The notes under the pieces: model-generated | What the model was told of the DNA's origin: nothing | Databases searched by the model: none | Seen by the model: the letters and a program-made list of their open reading frames with translations, nothing else | Made by a program: the position numbers and the translations under genes | Part shown: positions 1 to 10,639 of the stretch, in pieces | How the letters are laid out: each line of letters starts with the position of its first letter | Numbering within the stretch: position 1 is the stretch's first letter | NCBI GenBank assembly: GCA_027972325.1 | Contig: JAPMOS010000259.1 | Span: 1-30,000 of the forward strand | Reading direction: 5' to 3' | Origin: Paratrimastix pyriformis | Lineage: Eukaryota; Preaxostyla; Paratrimastigidae | Length of the DNA: 30,000 nt

Positions 1-1168
<1,168 letters not shown>

Positions 1169-1337
1169 CCAGGAGGCGGTCCGGAGACGGGAGGGGGGGA
1201 GTGGCGGACAGGGTGGGGGCTTTAACAACACAAAAGACAATCATATCCATCATGGACCGCCTCCTGGCCTGCTTTTTGTGTTTTGAACGATCCCATCCTG
1301 TCCGCTGCTCTCTGGTATTGGGGATGGCTTGACAGAC

Positions 1338-1484
1338 CATTTTGTTGTAGTCCTCGTCTCCGGGGCGGGGCAGCTCTTCACCGGGCGCCCATGGCGGCAC
1401 ATGCCGCGTCGACTGCCGTTTCCCCTCCCGGCTCTCTGCTTGGGCGGCACTCGCAGGCGGCACGGTCTCATCAGGAGTGGACAC
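1338..1484 (-). CDS. X-Y family copy 1, exon X only (partial)
   Basis: Minus-strand exon of 49 codons. It is homologous to exon X of copies 2 and 3 and carries the same core, STRHVPPWAPGEELPRPGDE, followed by DYNKM. Reading minus to plus, it stops at a GTCTGT donor (1,337 downward) in phase 0, exactly where the other copies splice. The codon equivalent to the ATG of copy 3 is GTG here, so either translation starts further upstream or the copy is dead. No exon Y is visible before the left edge. The upstream flank, to about 1,880, matches the flank of copy 3 at 7,235-7,620. Function is not recognised. Confidence 0.4.
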
Positions 1485-1501
1485 AACCGGGGCCTGGTTC
1501 G

Positions 1502-1873
1502 CTAACCCCGGGGAGCGGATGACATCAGAAACGATGCCGAGCCGTGCGTGTGCGGGGTGGACAGACCACGGGCCGGTGGACAGTCCGGGCGTCGGTGGAG
1601 ATCAGCACCGGCCTTATCATTGATGGCCGGCAGTGTCGGGTGGGCGATTGGGGCCGATGGCGAGCTGTGAAAAAGACCACCACAAGAGTGATTTGGGAGA
1701 GGCACGATGAGCGCCAATGGTTGCCGGGAGGGTGTGGATGGATGATGGAGAAGAAGTCGAACAGACTTGACGGCCGGACTGACCACACTGGCGATGGGGT
1801 AGGGGTAGTCGACGTCACCGATCACAGGTGCGGTGGCCGGCACCCTTGTAGTTTTTCGTCTGCTTCTGCGCAT
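1502..1873 (-). CDS. Conserved upstream ORF of X-Y family, copy 1
   Basis: ATG-initiated 123-codon frame. It starts MRRSRRK, contains PATAPVIGDVDYPYPIA, and ends SFLMSSAPRG followed by a TAG just upstream of exon X. A homologous frame of 122 codons with the same start and stop sits at 7,235-7,603. The two differ by length changes that leave the frame open. No known domain is recognised, and the composition is rich in Pro, Ser and His. It could be a real upstream exon or ORF, or merely a conserved untranslated leader that happens to stay open in GC-rich DNA. Confidence 0.25.
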   Translation of the reverse strand: MRRSRRKTTRVPATAPVIGDVDYPYPIASVVSPAVKSVRLLLHHPSTPSRQPLALIVPLPNHSCGGLFHSSPSAPIAHPTLPAINDKAGADLHRRPDCPPARGLSTPHTHGSASFLMSSAPRG

Positions 1874-2425
1874 CCTCAGATCGAGCGATCGCGTTCAACC
1901 TCGAGGGCATGCAGGCTGGAATGTCAAATTTTCAAAACCGTCCGAAGGGGATCCACCCGAAACACAACTGGAGCTCCTCCATTTCTCAACAAAAATGCAC
2001 TGGTCTTTTTCACAGCTCGCCACGGCAGCCCCAATCGCCCACCCGACACTGCCGGCCATCAACGAGAATGCCGGTGCTGATCTTGCCACGCCACTCCACC
2101 GACGCCCGGACTGTCCACCGACCCGTGGTCTGTCCACCCCGCACATCCACGGCTCGGCATCGTTCCTGAGCAGCAAAGGTCGGCCCATTCTTTACGTGCG
2201 CGATGCGGCTGTCACCCCAGCACGAGCCATTCGCCACCTTTTTCTTCGATCGTTCCGCCTCTCTCGCCCTCCATTCAACCCGAGCTTGTTCCTTCTTCTG
2301 ACGCCTGCCCGACAGGTTCCACCCCCTTGTGTCATGCGGACTGTTCGCCGGCCCCTGGTCTGTCCACACCACACATCCGGCTCGACACCGATTGGTGCCC
2401 GGGGTTAGCGAACCAGGCCCCGGTT

Positions 2426-2769
2426 GTGTCCACCCCTGATGAGACCGTGCCTCCTGCGAGTGCCGCCCAAGCAGAGAGCCGGAAGGCGAAACGGCATGTG
2501 CCACCATGGGCGCCCGGAGAAGAGCTGCCCCGCCCCGGAGACGAGGACTACGACCACAAAATGGTCTGCCAAGCTCCTCTGGCGTTTGGTTAGGTCCCCC
2601 ACCCGTGTCAAAAAACAAAACAAAATACAAAAAAAAAAAAACCGACCACCCTTTTGCTCATTCGAATTTGGTGAAGTTTTTTTTCTTCATCATGTCCTCA
2701 CCCCCCGTGCCTCGTGTCTGTCTGCTCCGCCCCGGCTCCCATCCTGTGGCCTGGTTTTTGTGGTTTTAA

Positions 2770-2800
<31 letters not shown>

Positions 2801-3058
2801 ACCCCCCCCCCCCCCCCACCCCCCCAGATGGTCCACATCCTGCGTGGTCTCAAAGGCCTCGAGGCCCAGGTGGAGGAGAACCGCCGCAGGGACACGTGCA
2901 GGATTCGCGAGTTCGGGCAGGCGGTCGAGCGGCGCATGGACCAACTCGACATGCGGATGGCCCGACTGGGCATGAGTTTGGACAGGATTCAAGACAACCT
3001 GGAGAGGGGCCTGCGCAGCCTCGAGGCGTTCGCAGGCCCCAGCGAGGACGAATTCTGA
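2426..3058 (+). CDS. X-Y family copy 2, two-exon coiled-coil protein
   Basis: Exon X 2,426-2,563 (46 codons) ends at GTCTGCC. The intron 2,564-2,827 has a very long poly-C tract just before CCCAG. Exon Y 2,828-3,058 (76 codons plus TGA) starts MVHILRGLKGLEAQVEENRR, continues with a heptad-like helix (AVERRMDQLDMRMARLGMSL) and ends with an acidic tail, AGPSEDEF. Both boundaries are phase 0 and are reproduced in copy 3. The product would be about 122 aa: a proline-rich, acidic N-terminal half plus a predicted coiled coil. The position matching the ATG of copy 3 reads GTG, so the true start is uncertain and may lie upstream in the same open frame. The family is not recognised. Confidence 0.5.
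2774..2827 (+). repeat. Poly-C tract at intron 3' end
   Basis: About 50 C residues interrupted by single A residues, ending CCCCCAG directly before exon Y of copy 2. It serves as an extreme polypyrimidine tract. The complementary strand is a G-run able to form quadruplexes. Similar C-runs occur at about 3,761-3,812, 8,704-8,720, 9,826-9,848, 15,204-15,228 and 27,390-27,418, and a G-run at about 29,059-29,077. Exact lengths in the assembly may be unreliable. Confidence 0.8.
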
Positions 3059-3390
3059 GGGGGGGAGGTAAAGGCAAGCCGGACCACCAGGGTCGTGTGC
3101 AGGGCGGCCAGGATTGAAAGCAGGATGGCTGGGCGGACCATATCGGGCTTCTGATGAGATCGAAGACCGATCTCGGCCCTGTGTCTGGTTTTTTGGGCGT
3201 TCACTCCCTCGACCTCTCTCTCGTCTGTGTTGCGATGCGCGCCTTGGTGGATGTGATTGGGGGAATACAATCCTCCCAATGATGCTTCTTCTTGGATTTG
3301 AGGACACATCTCTGCTCTCATTCATGGGGCCACCACAGGGGCGACATGACGGCTGGCAGGAGGCGCGCCCGTTGGTGTGAACGCTGCTGT
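3059..3390. other. 3' flank of X-Y copy 2, no gene seen
   Basis: Non-repetitive sequence following the TGA of exon Y. It is probably 3' UTR and spacer. No domain-bearing frame, RNA gene or transposon end was found before the GAT array starts. Confidence 0.4.
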
Positions 3391-3720
<330 letters not shown>

Positions 3721-3894
3721 TCCTGGTCAGCCAGCCGTACTAATCAGTCAGACCCCAGTCCCCCCCCCCCCCCCCCCCCTCCATCCCTCCTCCCCCCCCC
3801 CCCCCCCCCCCCCATCCCCTCCATGGAGAGTTCCCGAAGGGAATGTATTCAACAGAAAAACAACCACATCAGCTCGCCTCACAACACAGACGAG

Positions 3895-4030
3895 AGGGGG
3901 AGGAGGGGAGCAAGGGTCGGGCAGGATGGAGTGAGGGGGAGGGAGGCCAAGGTGAGGCCGGACGGGGGCGGTGACTGAGTGGCTGCCAACCAACACAAGT
4001 GGGTCAGCAACGCACGTGTCGAGCATCATC
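3895..4030. repeat. Dispersed repeat, copy 1 of 2
   Basis: Similar to about 8,325-8,475. Shared blocks include GGGCAGGATGGAGTGAGGGG, GGCGGTGACYGA, GTRGGTCAGC and GTSGAGCATC, in the same order and strand. A CAGTCAGACCCC block precedes both copies. No coding capacity is evident. The family is unknown. Confidence 0.55.
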
Positions 4031-4215
4031 CATCATCCTCATCATCCTCATCCTCATCCTCAACATCCAATCATCAAATCATCATCATCATCCAATCATC
4101 ATCATCATCGGAGGAGGGGTGAGGGGGAGTGAATGCCACAACCCAGTCGGTCACCATCCGATCATCACCACCATTGCTCGATCCTGTCCATCCCGCGGCC
4201 TGTCCTTCACATCCC

Positions 4216-4372
4216 CTCAGAATTCATCCTAGCTGGAGCCCATGAACACATCGAGGCTTTGCAGCATCCTCTCCAGCCTTCCAGCCTTGCTCGTCACACC
4301 CTCTCAGTCTTCGTCCTCGCTGGAGCCCGCGAACACATCGAGGCTAAGCAGCATCCTCTCCAGCCTGTCCAA
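4216..4372. repeat. Tandem duplication of the exon Y tail
   Basis: The end of exon Y (minus strand) is present twice. The block TGGAGCCC(A/G)(T/C)GAACACATCGAGG followed by GCAGCATCCTCTCCAGCCT occurs at about 4,230-4,276 and again at about 4,319-4,365, a period near 89 bp. The distal copy lies beyond the stop codon. Confidence 0.75.
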
Positions 4373-4582
4373 CCTCATGTCGGCCCGGTCCAACCTCATG
4401 TCAAGCTGATCCATCCGCCGCTCGCCCGCGCGTCTGATCTCGGCAAGGTCGCGCATGTTCCGGCGGTGGTCTCCTCCATCGCGGCCTCGAGGCATTTGAG
4501 ACCACGCCTGATGTGAACCATCTGGGGATGGGGGGTGAATGGGTGTGTGTGGGGTGGGGGCGGCAGACAGAGGGTGAAAACG

Positions 4583-4674
<92 letters not shown>

Positions 4675-4678
4675 GGAA

Positions 4679-4711
<33 letters not shown>

Positions 4712-5157
4712 GGATGATTGGATGATGATTGGATGATTGGATGATGATGATGATGATTGGATGATGATGATTGGATGATGATGATTGGATGATGATGATG
4801 ATGATGATGATGATGGATGGATGATGATGATGTGTGAAGCAAAGGATTGATCATGATGATGATGATGATGATGATGGATGGATGATGGATGATGTATGAT
4901 GGATGATGGATGATGGATGATGATGACTGGATGATGAAGACTGGATGATGATGACTGGATGATGATGACTGGTGACTGGATGATGGTGTGAGACGGACAG
5001 GTGGACAGACCATTTTGTGGTCATAGTCCTCATCTCCGGGGCGGGGCAGCTCTTCTCCGGGCGCCCATGGCGGCACATGCCGCGTCGACTGCCGTTTCCC
5101 CTCCTGGCTCTCTGCTTGGGCGCCACTCGCAGGCGGCATGGTCTCAGGGGTGGACAT
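4304..5157 (-). CDS. X-Y family copy 3, two exons with a GAT-filled intron
   Basis: Minus strand. Exon X 5,157-5,011 starts with a real ATG (MSTPETMPPASGAQAES...) and ends PGDEDYDHKM at a GTCTGTCC donor. The intron (5,010-4,522) is mostly GAT/CAT repeat and ends CCCCAG. Exon Y 4,521-4,304 starts MVHIRRGLKCLEA and has the same helical tail (ERRMDQLDMRLDRADMRLD) ending AGSSEDED and TGA. Exon Y is 218 nt, not a multiple of three. Relative to copy 2 there is a one-base-type length change near 4,460, so the start and the coiled-coil tail lie in different frames. Either this copy is a pseudogene or its exon Y is entered elsewhere. A Tc1 element abuts the ATG on the 5' side. Confidence 0.45.
4583..4990. 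repeat. (GAT)n array inside the intron of X-Y copy 3
   Basis: GAT repeat with TTGGATGAT and ACTGGATGATG interruptions. It sits between exon Y and exon X of the minus-strand copy 3 and so would be transcribed as (ATC)n. Confidence 0.9.
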
Positions 5158-5158
5158 A

Positions 5159-5190
5159 CAGTACCTCTCATAAATAGCGGCGGAAAACAA
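5159..5190 (+). repeat. Tc1 left terminal inverted repeat
   Basis: Starts CAGTACCTCTCATAAATAGC and continues CGGCGGAAAAC. It is perfectly inverted at the right end. Confidence 0.95.
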
Positions 5191-5327
5191 AGTTCCCCCC
5201 TCCCCGATCCCAGTGCCCGCCCGGGCTGGGGCAGGCTGCAGGGTGCAGAGAAGTGACCAACATTTTGAGATCCCATAATTTTGTTGCTGGCCTGTGGCTT
5301 CAAGGGGCGGCTCGGTGGGGGGGAAGA

Positions 5328-6284
5328 ATGACCAAGAAAATGGACGAGCAAACCCGCCTCCTCAGACGCCAAGGCAAGACCACCAGCCGGATTGCCCGGC
5401 TGCAGCACCGCAGTGAGACATCTGTTCGTCGGGCACTGAGCCGCTCCCCATCCGCCAAACCGGGAGCCCGGGGGAGACCACGAAAGCATTCTCGCCCGGA
5501 CGACCAGGCCATCATCCGACGTGCAAAGCGCCACAGAACGGAGAGTCTGCCCAAATTGGCCCGCTGGGCACGCAAGAAGAGGACCATCCGCATCAGCCCA
5601 CAGACAGTCTCGCGCATCCTCCTGCGGGCTGGCCTGCAATCGAAGTGGCAAACCAAAACCCCTCCTCACCGAGGCCCACCGACAAAACGTCTCGCGTTTG
5701 CCCGAACCGAGAAGGATCGCGACTGGTCCAAGGTGGTCTTCCTGGACGAGACAACCTTCACCACAGGACCCCGCAAGCATCGTGTCCGTGCGGGCCGGAA
5801 CGAGTTCGTGCCACTGCCCACCATCAAGCATCCCCCCAAAGTCCATGTCTGGGGCGGGGTCAGTGCCAAGGGGAAAACGAAGGTGTTCATCTTCACCGAA
5901 AACCTGGACGCCGCCCTCCACGCGCATCCTGAACGAGGCCTTGCTCCCTCTCTTCGCGCCCTGGGTCGGGGTGCCGGGCCCATCCAGCAGGACAACGATC
6001 CGAAGCACAATGCAAAAGTGTGTCTGAAAGTGCTGACCGACCATCACATCAGCCGCGTGCTTCAGCCACCCCAGAGCCCCGACCTCAACCCACTGGAGAA
6101 CGTCTGGAACACCCTCAAGGACCGTGTGGCAGAGCACAACCCCGGATCTGCCCAGCAGCTGCGGAGGTGGATCCAATTTGAGTGGGACAAAATGCGAAAT
6201 GCCGATTATCTGTCATCGGTTTTGAGTATGCCCCAAAGATGCCAAGCGGTCATCGACGCCCAGGGCGGCCCCACCCGATATTAA
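5328..6284 (+). CDS. Tc1-family transposase (DD34E)
   Basis: 318 aa from the first in-frame ATG (MTKKMDEQTRLLRRQGKTTS) to TAA, a little shorter than typical Tc1 transposases (about 340 aa). The N-terminus holds a helix-turn-helix (residues about 5-40), a GRPRKHSR AT-hook-like motif near residue 52, and a second HTH ending near 105. The catalytic domain has all three acidic residues: VVFLDETTF, QQDNDPKHNAK, and SPDLNPLENVW, with 34 residues between the second D and the E. It cuts and pastes the element at TA sites by binding the terminal repeats in the nucleus. There is no stop or frameshift and no intron, so it could be active. Upstream in-frame codons lack an ATG within the element. Confidence 0.95.
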   Translation: MTKKMDEQTRLLRRQGKTTSRIARLQHRSETSVRRALSRSPSAKPGARGRPRKHSRPDDQAIIRRAKRHRTESLPKLARWARKKRTIRISPQTVSRILLRAGLQSKWQTKTPPHRGPPTKRLAFARTEKDRDWSKVVFLDETTFTTGPRKHRVRAGRNEFVPLPTIKHPPKVHVWGGVSAKGKTKVFIFTENLDAALHAHPERGLAPSLRALGRGAGPIQQDNDPKHNAKVCLKVLTDHHISRVLQPPQSPDLNPLENVWNTLKDRVAEHNPGSAQQLRRWIQFEWDKMRNADYLSSVLSMPQRCQAVIDAQGGPTRY

Positions 6285-6372
6285 TCCATATGAGTAAATG
6301 TCAGTGAATTCTCCGAACACGGTGCCATGGGGCTTCCCCCCCCGACGGTTCCTTGGGGGTCAGACGGGACTG

Positions 6373-6403
6373 GGTTTTCCGCCGCTATTTATGAGAGGTA
6401 CTG
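6373..6403 (-). repeat. Tc1 right terminal inverted repeat
   Basis: Reverse complement of the left end. On the plus strand it ends ATAAATAGC-complement then GAGAGGTACTG, directly followed by the TA target copy. Confidence 0.95.
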
Positions 6404-6425
6404 TAACCGGGGCCTGGTTCGCTAA

Positions 6426-7233
6426 TGATGGCCACGTCGAGCAGCCACCAGGTGCCGTCCGAGCCGCGGGACTGAAGCACCAGGTCGGGGTGCACGTCGC
6501 GGAGGGTGGCGGGGAGCTTGGCCAGCAGGGAGGGCGGGAGGGCGGGCGCACGGTTCGTTGCCGACACGCCCATGTAGTGCCGCGTGACCCAGTCGCGTTG
6601 CCCGCCGAACCAGGCCCAGAGTCGGCGGACCACCCGGTCGTGGCGGGCCGTGTAGAAGTCGTGGTACCTGCCGCAGCCGGACAGCAGGTGGGCCATGGTC
6701 TCGGGGCCGCCGTGGCAGAGGGGGCAGGTGGCGTCCACCGGGGGGGCGCCGCCGGCAGATGCCGAGGCCTTCCGCGCGTACCGGCACCGAATGGTTTGCA
6801 GGGTGGGGAAGGTGCCGAACAGCAGCCAGACGAGCCGGCGCACCTTCCAGTCGGGGGCGGCCTGCTGGCGCCAGGCGGGCGCGGCCAGCTTCTGCTCGAG
6901 GCCGTCCAGGGTGACCCCCGAGGGGGATCGGCTGCGACGGGGGGCCCAGCCGCGGGCCTCCTCCTCGCACCGGAGGGCCTGGCAGAATCCCCGGGCCACC
7001 GCGAGCGTGAAGGGCCGGGTGGGGTACGGCAACGGGGCGTCCTTGGGGCCCGAGGGGCGGAAGGGCATCTCCGGCGGGCAGGCCAAGCCCTGTTGGATGG
7101 GGGGTGGTGGGCCGGCCTTGTCGGTGGGGGGCGGGGCCGCCGCGGCCTCGCCGGCCAGTCGGTCGGCCTGCAAGTTGCCCCACAGGTGGGGGCAGCCGGG
7201 GGCCACCGCGTCCACGTGGGAGGGCACGTGATG
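6426..7233 (-). mobile_element. LINE (non-LTR retrotransposon) 3' ORF fragment
   Basis: One open minus-strand frame. It begins with the end of an RNase H domain (VPSHVD...GNLQADRLAGEAA). It then has a linker and a zinc-finger-like CX2CX8HX4C motif (CPLCHGGPETMAHLLSGC), followed by YTARHDRVV and a late PDLVL...WWLLDVAI motif. This order is typical of the C-terminus of LINE-type reverse transcriptase proteins with an RNase H domain; the last motif resembles a restriction-like nuclease PD...D signature. The reverse transcriptase domain itself and a native 3' end are missing. The fragment is bounded by GCTAA at 6,421-6,425 and 7,234-7,238, a possible 5-bp target duplication. The frame is intact over about 270 codons, so it is not old. 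Confidence 0.8.
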
Positions 7234-7234
7234 G

Positions 7235-7603
7235 CTAACCCCGGGGAGCGGATGACATTAGAAACGATGCCGAGCCATGGATATGCGGGGTGGACAGACC
7301 ACGGGTCGGTGGACAGTCCGGGCGTCGGTGGAGATCAGCACCGGCCTTATCATTGATGGCCGGCAGTGTCGGGTGGGCGATTGGGGCTGCCGGTGGCGAG
7401 CTGTGAAAAAGACCACCACAAGAGTGATTTGGGAGAGGCACGATGAGCGCCAATGGTTCCCGGGAGGGGGATGGATGTGGAAGAAGAAGAACAGACTTGA
7501 AGGCTGGACTGACCACATTGGCGATGGGGTAAGGGTAGTCGACGTCACCGATCACAGGAGCGGTGGCCGGCACCATTGCATTTTTTCGTCTGCTTCTGCG
7601 CAT
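7235..7603 (-). CDS. Conserved upstream ORF of X-Y family, copy 3
   Basis: 122-codon ATG frame homologous to 1,502-1,873. It begins MRRSRRK and ends SFLMSSAPRG and TAG, with in-frame length differences and several amino-acid changes. It lies upstream of exon X of copy 3, separated from it by the LINE fragment and the Tc1 element. It is either a real leader ORF or a conserved untranslated region; no domain is seen. Confidence 0.25.
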   Translation of the reverse strand: MRRSRRKNAMVPATAPVIGDVDYPYPIANVVSPAFKSVLLLPHPSPSREPLALIVPLPNHSCGGLFHSSPPAAPIAHPTLPAINDKAGADLHRRPDCPPTRGLSTPHIHGSASFLMSSAPRG

Positions 7604-8235
7604 TCGCGAGCGATCGCGTTCAACCTCGAGGACATGCAGGTTGGAATGGTAACGTTAATTCAAAATTCAAATACGTCCTCGGTCAGGACTGAGGACTGGC
7701 AGATGGCGCGTCTCTGTGCGAATCGCGGATCGGCGACGATATCGCCCACAATTGTTTTGGGAGCGCTCAGAGGTTCGAGGGGGTCATCGGTTCAGCGAGT
7801 TATTCTCACGTAGGGGTTCTGCCCACGTGTTCCCTCTCACAGAAGACACACGGAGGGGTTCTGACCGGTGTTATATTCACATCATGGAAGACCCACGACA
7901 AGTCCAGAAAAAAAAACGTGCCAATTATATTGAATCCATTGGTCGCCCGGAGAAGGCGGTGGCGTGTTGTGCTTGCGAGTCCAGGTCTGGCACCGCAACG
8001 ACGGGCGCTTGAACAAGAGCTCAGCGGGTGATCAACCAACTCTTTGCGCCCACTGGCAGCCCTGCTCCCACCCCTGCCCTTGCCCGCGGTCCCCCCGGGT
8101 GCCTTCCCCATCCTGGAGGCCTTGTTCAAGCAGCAGCGGTTTGCGGTGCTGCATACCTGGAATGGACACTGAGACGCGGGGTCGAGACGAGGACGACGGC
8201 CACGACGGCCGGGGGCGAGTGCCGGAACAGACGGA
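7604..8235. other. No assigned gene; possible coding remnants
   Basis: Unique sequence with a moderate AT-richer patch at 7,650-7,920. Short open pieces occur, such as one reading RVINQLFAPTGSP just after a CTCAG at about 8,018, and one reading GAFPILEALFKQQRFAVLHT near 8,100-8,160. They do not join into a model with consistent phases, and no homology is recognised. Confidence 0.3.
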
Positions 8236-8324
8236 GTGTTGATGATGATGATGAGAATAATAATTGAGTGGATGATGGTTGGGTGCCGCCGGCACCGGAA
8301 TAATACCCCTGTCAGTCAGACCCC

Positions 8325-8475
8325 CCTGAGGGGAGGAGGGGACGGGCAGGATGGAGTGAGGGGGATGGAGGCCACGATGAACCCGGAGGCGGTGACCGAA
8401 GTACAGACAACACCAGTAGGTCAGCCTGCAACGGACCGGGGCGCTTCGGCGACCTGCCTGGGACTGTGTTGAGCA
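8325..8475. repeat. Dispersed repeat, copy 2 of 2
   Basis: Partner of 3,895-4,030, with the same ordered blocks. Followed by unique sequence to about 8,760 in which no gene was seen. Confidence 0.55.
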
Positions 8476-8794
8476 TCAACGTCAAATCTTGTTTTCTTCA
8501 CCCGTCTGAAATCCGTGTTGTTGATGGCCATTATGGCCCCCCATGCGGCTCGCACCCCCACGGTCGCATACACCCGCCCACAGCAGCCGGCTGGCGTTGG
8601 TCCGGTTGTGTGTGTGTGTGTGAGTTTTTCATCGAAATATATTTTTGAGAGCATACTGAGTGTTTTTTGATTTTACATTGATTTGCTCTTTCGCACCCCA
8701 TCACCCCCCCCCCCCCCCCCGAGTCCACGACTCCTTAATTTTGGACACGTGTTGGTGGGCATCCACCCCGAGGCCACGAGTGGAGATGTCTCTC

Positions 8795-8985
8795 TGTTGT
8801 TGTGTGTTGCTGTGTGTGTCTGTGTGTGTTGCTGTCTGTGTCTGTGTGTGTCTGTGTGTGTTGCTGTGTGTGTCTGTGCTGTGTGTGTCTGTGTGTGTTG
8901 CTGTTGTGTGTCTGTGTGTGTCTGTGTGTTGCTGTTGTGCGTCTGTGTGTGTTGCTGTCTGTGTCTGTGTCTGTGTGTGCGTCCC
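8795..8985. repeat. TGTGTGTC/TGTTGC low-complexity array
   Basis: Irregular mixture of TGTGTGTCTGTG and TTGCTGT units. Frames encode Cys/Val repeats and are not genes. Confidence 0.9.
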
Positions 8986-9237
8986 GATTGCCTCCGGTCC
9001 ATCGCTGTTCCCCCATGTGACAGTCTCCTTTGTTGTACCACCTCATCCTGCTTTCCGTTTCCGTTTGTCGGATTTGAGCACGCTTTGACTCGTGTTTGCC
9101 AGCTCTGCTTCACCTGTCTCTGCTTTTTATTGTTTGTTGGATTGATTTGTCGGTGACTATGACGACTCACGACGTGCGGACCCTCACTTGTGTCCAGTGT
9201 GGGGCCGTTGCCTTTGACGACAACGTGAAAGTGGTCT

Positions 9238-9293
9238 GATGACTCGATGTTGATATGTTGATGATGATTGGATGATATTGATGATGTTGATAT

Positions 9294-9388
<95 letters not shown>

Positions 9389-9480
9389 GGGATGATTGGA
9401 TGATGATGATGACTGGATGATGTTGATGATGTTGATGATGAGCATGAGATGACTGGATGATGATGATGATGACGTTGATC
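9238..9480. repeat. (GAT)n array with GTTGAT flanks
   Basis: Pure GAT at about 9,292-9,388, with TTGATGATG and ACTGGATGATG variants on both sides. Confidence 0.9.
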
Positions 9481-9611
9481 ATAAATGATTTGTTGTTGCG
9501 TTTTTCTGAAATTTCGGGTTTTGTGACGTGATGAGTGCTCCCTGAGACCTTCCTGTGGTCTGGCCTCCCCCTTGTGGAGGTTGTGATGATGTTGGTTCTC
9601 TTTGATACTGC

Positions 9612-9775
9612 GGCAGCATGCGGCGTCTTTCTGGTGCTGTTCTGTGATCGCTCTTCTCAAAGACTCTTACGCCGCCGCTGTTCGAGAGTGACTTTGCAAA
9701 TTCTGCAGCAGCATGCGGCGTCTTTCTGGTGTTGTGTACGCTGCTGCTGTCTGCCCTCTGTTCGAGAGTGACTTT
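9612..9775. repeat. Imperfect direct repeat of about 90 bp
   Basis: GCAGCATGCGGCGTCTTTCT followed by GGTG(C/T)TGT occurs at about 9,613 and again at about 9,706. Each is followed some 50 bp later by TGTTCGAGAGTGACTTT. No gene is recognised between 9,480 and 10,430. Confidence 0.8.
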
Positions 9776-10068
9776 CTCCGACGCCTCACCCCCAAAAATC
9801 TGAGGTGCCAAGGATGAGTGAATCCCCCCCCCCCCCCCCCCCCCCCCCGATAAAAATCATCTCGTTCCCGTTCCCGTTTTGTGAATAGCGTTTTACTGCT
9901 GGTCATTTGATTTCGACACACGCCGAGCAACACTCTTCTTCTTCAAAATGAGTATATCCCCCCCCCCCCAATGAAAGATGAAGAAGAGGCAGGCATCCGT
10001 CTGTCGGTCGCGGGGACTGAGAGAGGGTTGCTGGGAGACAACAGACGACCGGAACCAGAGCCAATCGC

Positions 10069-10122
10069 CATGCGGGAGATCATCTGCATCTGAAACCATG
10101 CGGGAGATCATCTGCATCTGTC
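10069..10122. repeat. 28-bp tandem repeat, two copies
   Basis: CATGCGGGAGATCATCTGCA plus TCTG is present at 10,069 and 10,097. Confidence 0.85.
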
Positions 10123-10639
10123 AGATCCCCGCTTTCTGTAGCCATCGTCATCCAGAGATCGACAACAGGCAAATCACCTCCATCACCACACAAACACATC
10201 TTTGGGTTGTTTTGGCGGGGGTCTATCACTTGAGTCCTCGGCCTCGTTCAACCCCCACCTTATCGCGGGCGGGCAATGCCGGTCTTGTATTGCGAAATAT
10301 CATGAAAAGACGATCAACGGCCACACAGGTTGCGTTCCTGCATCGGATGGGCGCCCGGCGGCCGAAGATCTGCAACGAGAGAACAAAAAAAAAAAAGAAA
10401 AAAAGAGTCATCCAACCACCATCCAACCATCATCCAGTAGTCATCATCATCATCATCATCGTCATCATCATCAATCACCATCATCCAATCATCATCAGCA
10501 TCATCAGACAGGGTGAGAGTCAATACGAAGAAAAACTTGATGACGTGCAGATGATGAGACCAAGGGGGCGAAGAACAAACCCGGTGAGGGCCAGCTGGAG
10601 TGAGTGCGACGCAACCCAGAAAAATCTCGACGCCCTCAT

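Larger units (their letters stand above)
1338..2563. repeat. Head-to-head inverted duplication of X-Y family leader and exon X
   Basis: The left arm (about 1,338-1,690) and right arm (about 1,998-2,563) are diverged reverse complements. For example, GCTGTGAAAAAGACCA near 1,666 pairs with TGGTCTTTTTCACAGC near 2,000. The separating centre is about 300 bp. The arms contain the same leader and exon X, so two gene copies point away from each other. The right arm carries an extra stretch (about 2,165-2,330) that recurs, inverted, at about 10,790-10,950. This shows that family members are mosaics. Confidence 0.75.
5159..6403 (+). mobile_element. Complete Tc1-family DNA transposon
   Basis: 1,245-bp element. 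Its terminal inverted repeats begin CAGTACCTCTCATAAATAGC and are identical for about 30 bp at both ends. It is flanked by TA on each side (5,157-5,158 and 6,404-6,405), the target duplication of the Tc1/mariner superfamily. One uninterrupted transposase gene lies inside. Removing the element and one TA restores GTGGACA-TA-ACCGGGG, which is the sequence of a related uninterrupted site at about 10,684-10,700. Intact ORF, identical ends and exact target duplication point to a young insertion. Confidence 0.95.

Noticed and set aside
5300-5656. Minus-strand frames inside the Tc1 element
   Set aside because: They overlap the intact transposase and show no motifs.
7750-7790. tRNA-like B-box (GGTTCGAGG)
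   Set aside because: No A-box at the right distance and no cloverleaf pairing could be drawn.
8673-9482. Minus-strand open frame of HTDTQT and SSSS repeats
   Set aside because: It is produced by TGTGTC and GAT satellites and has no non-repetitive core.
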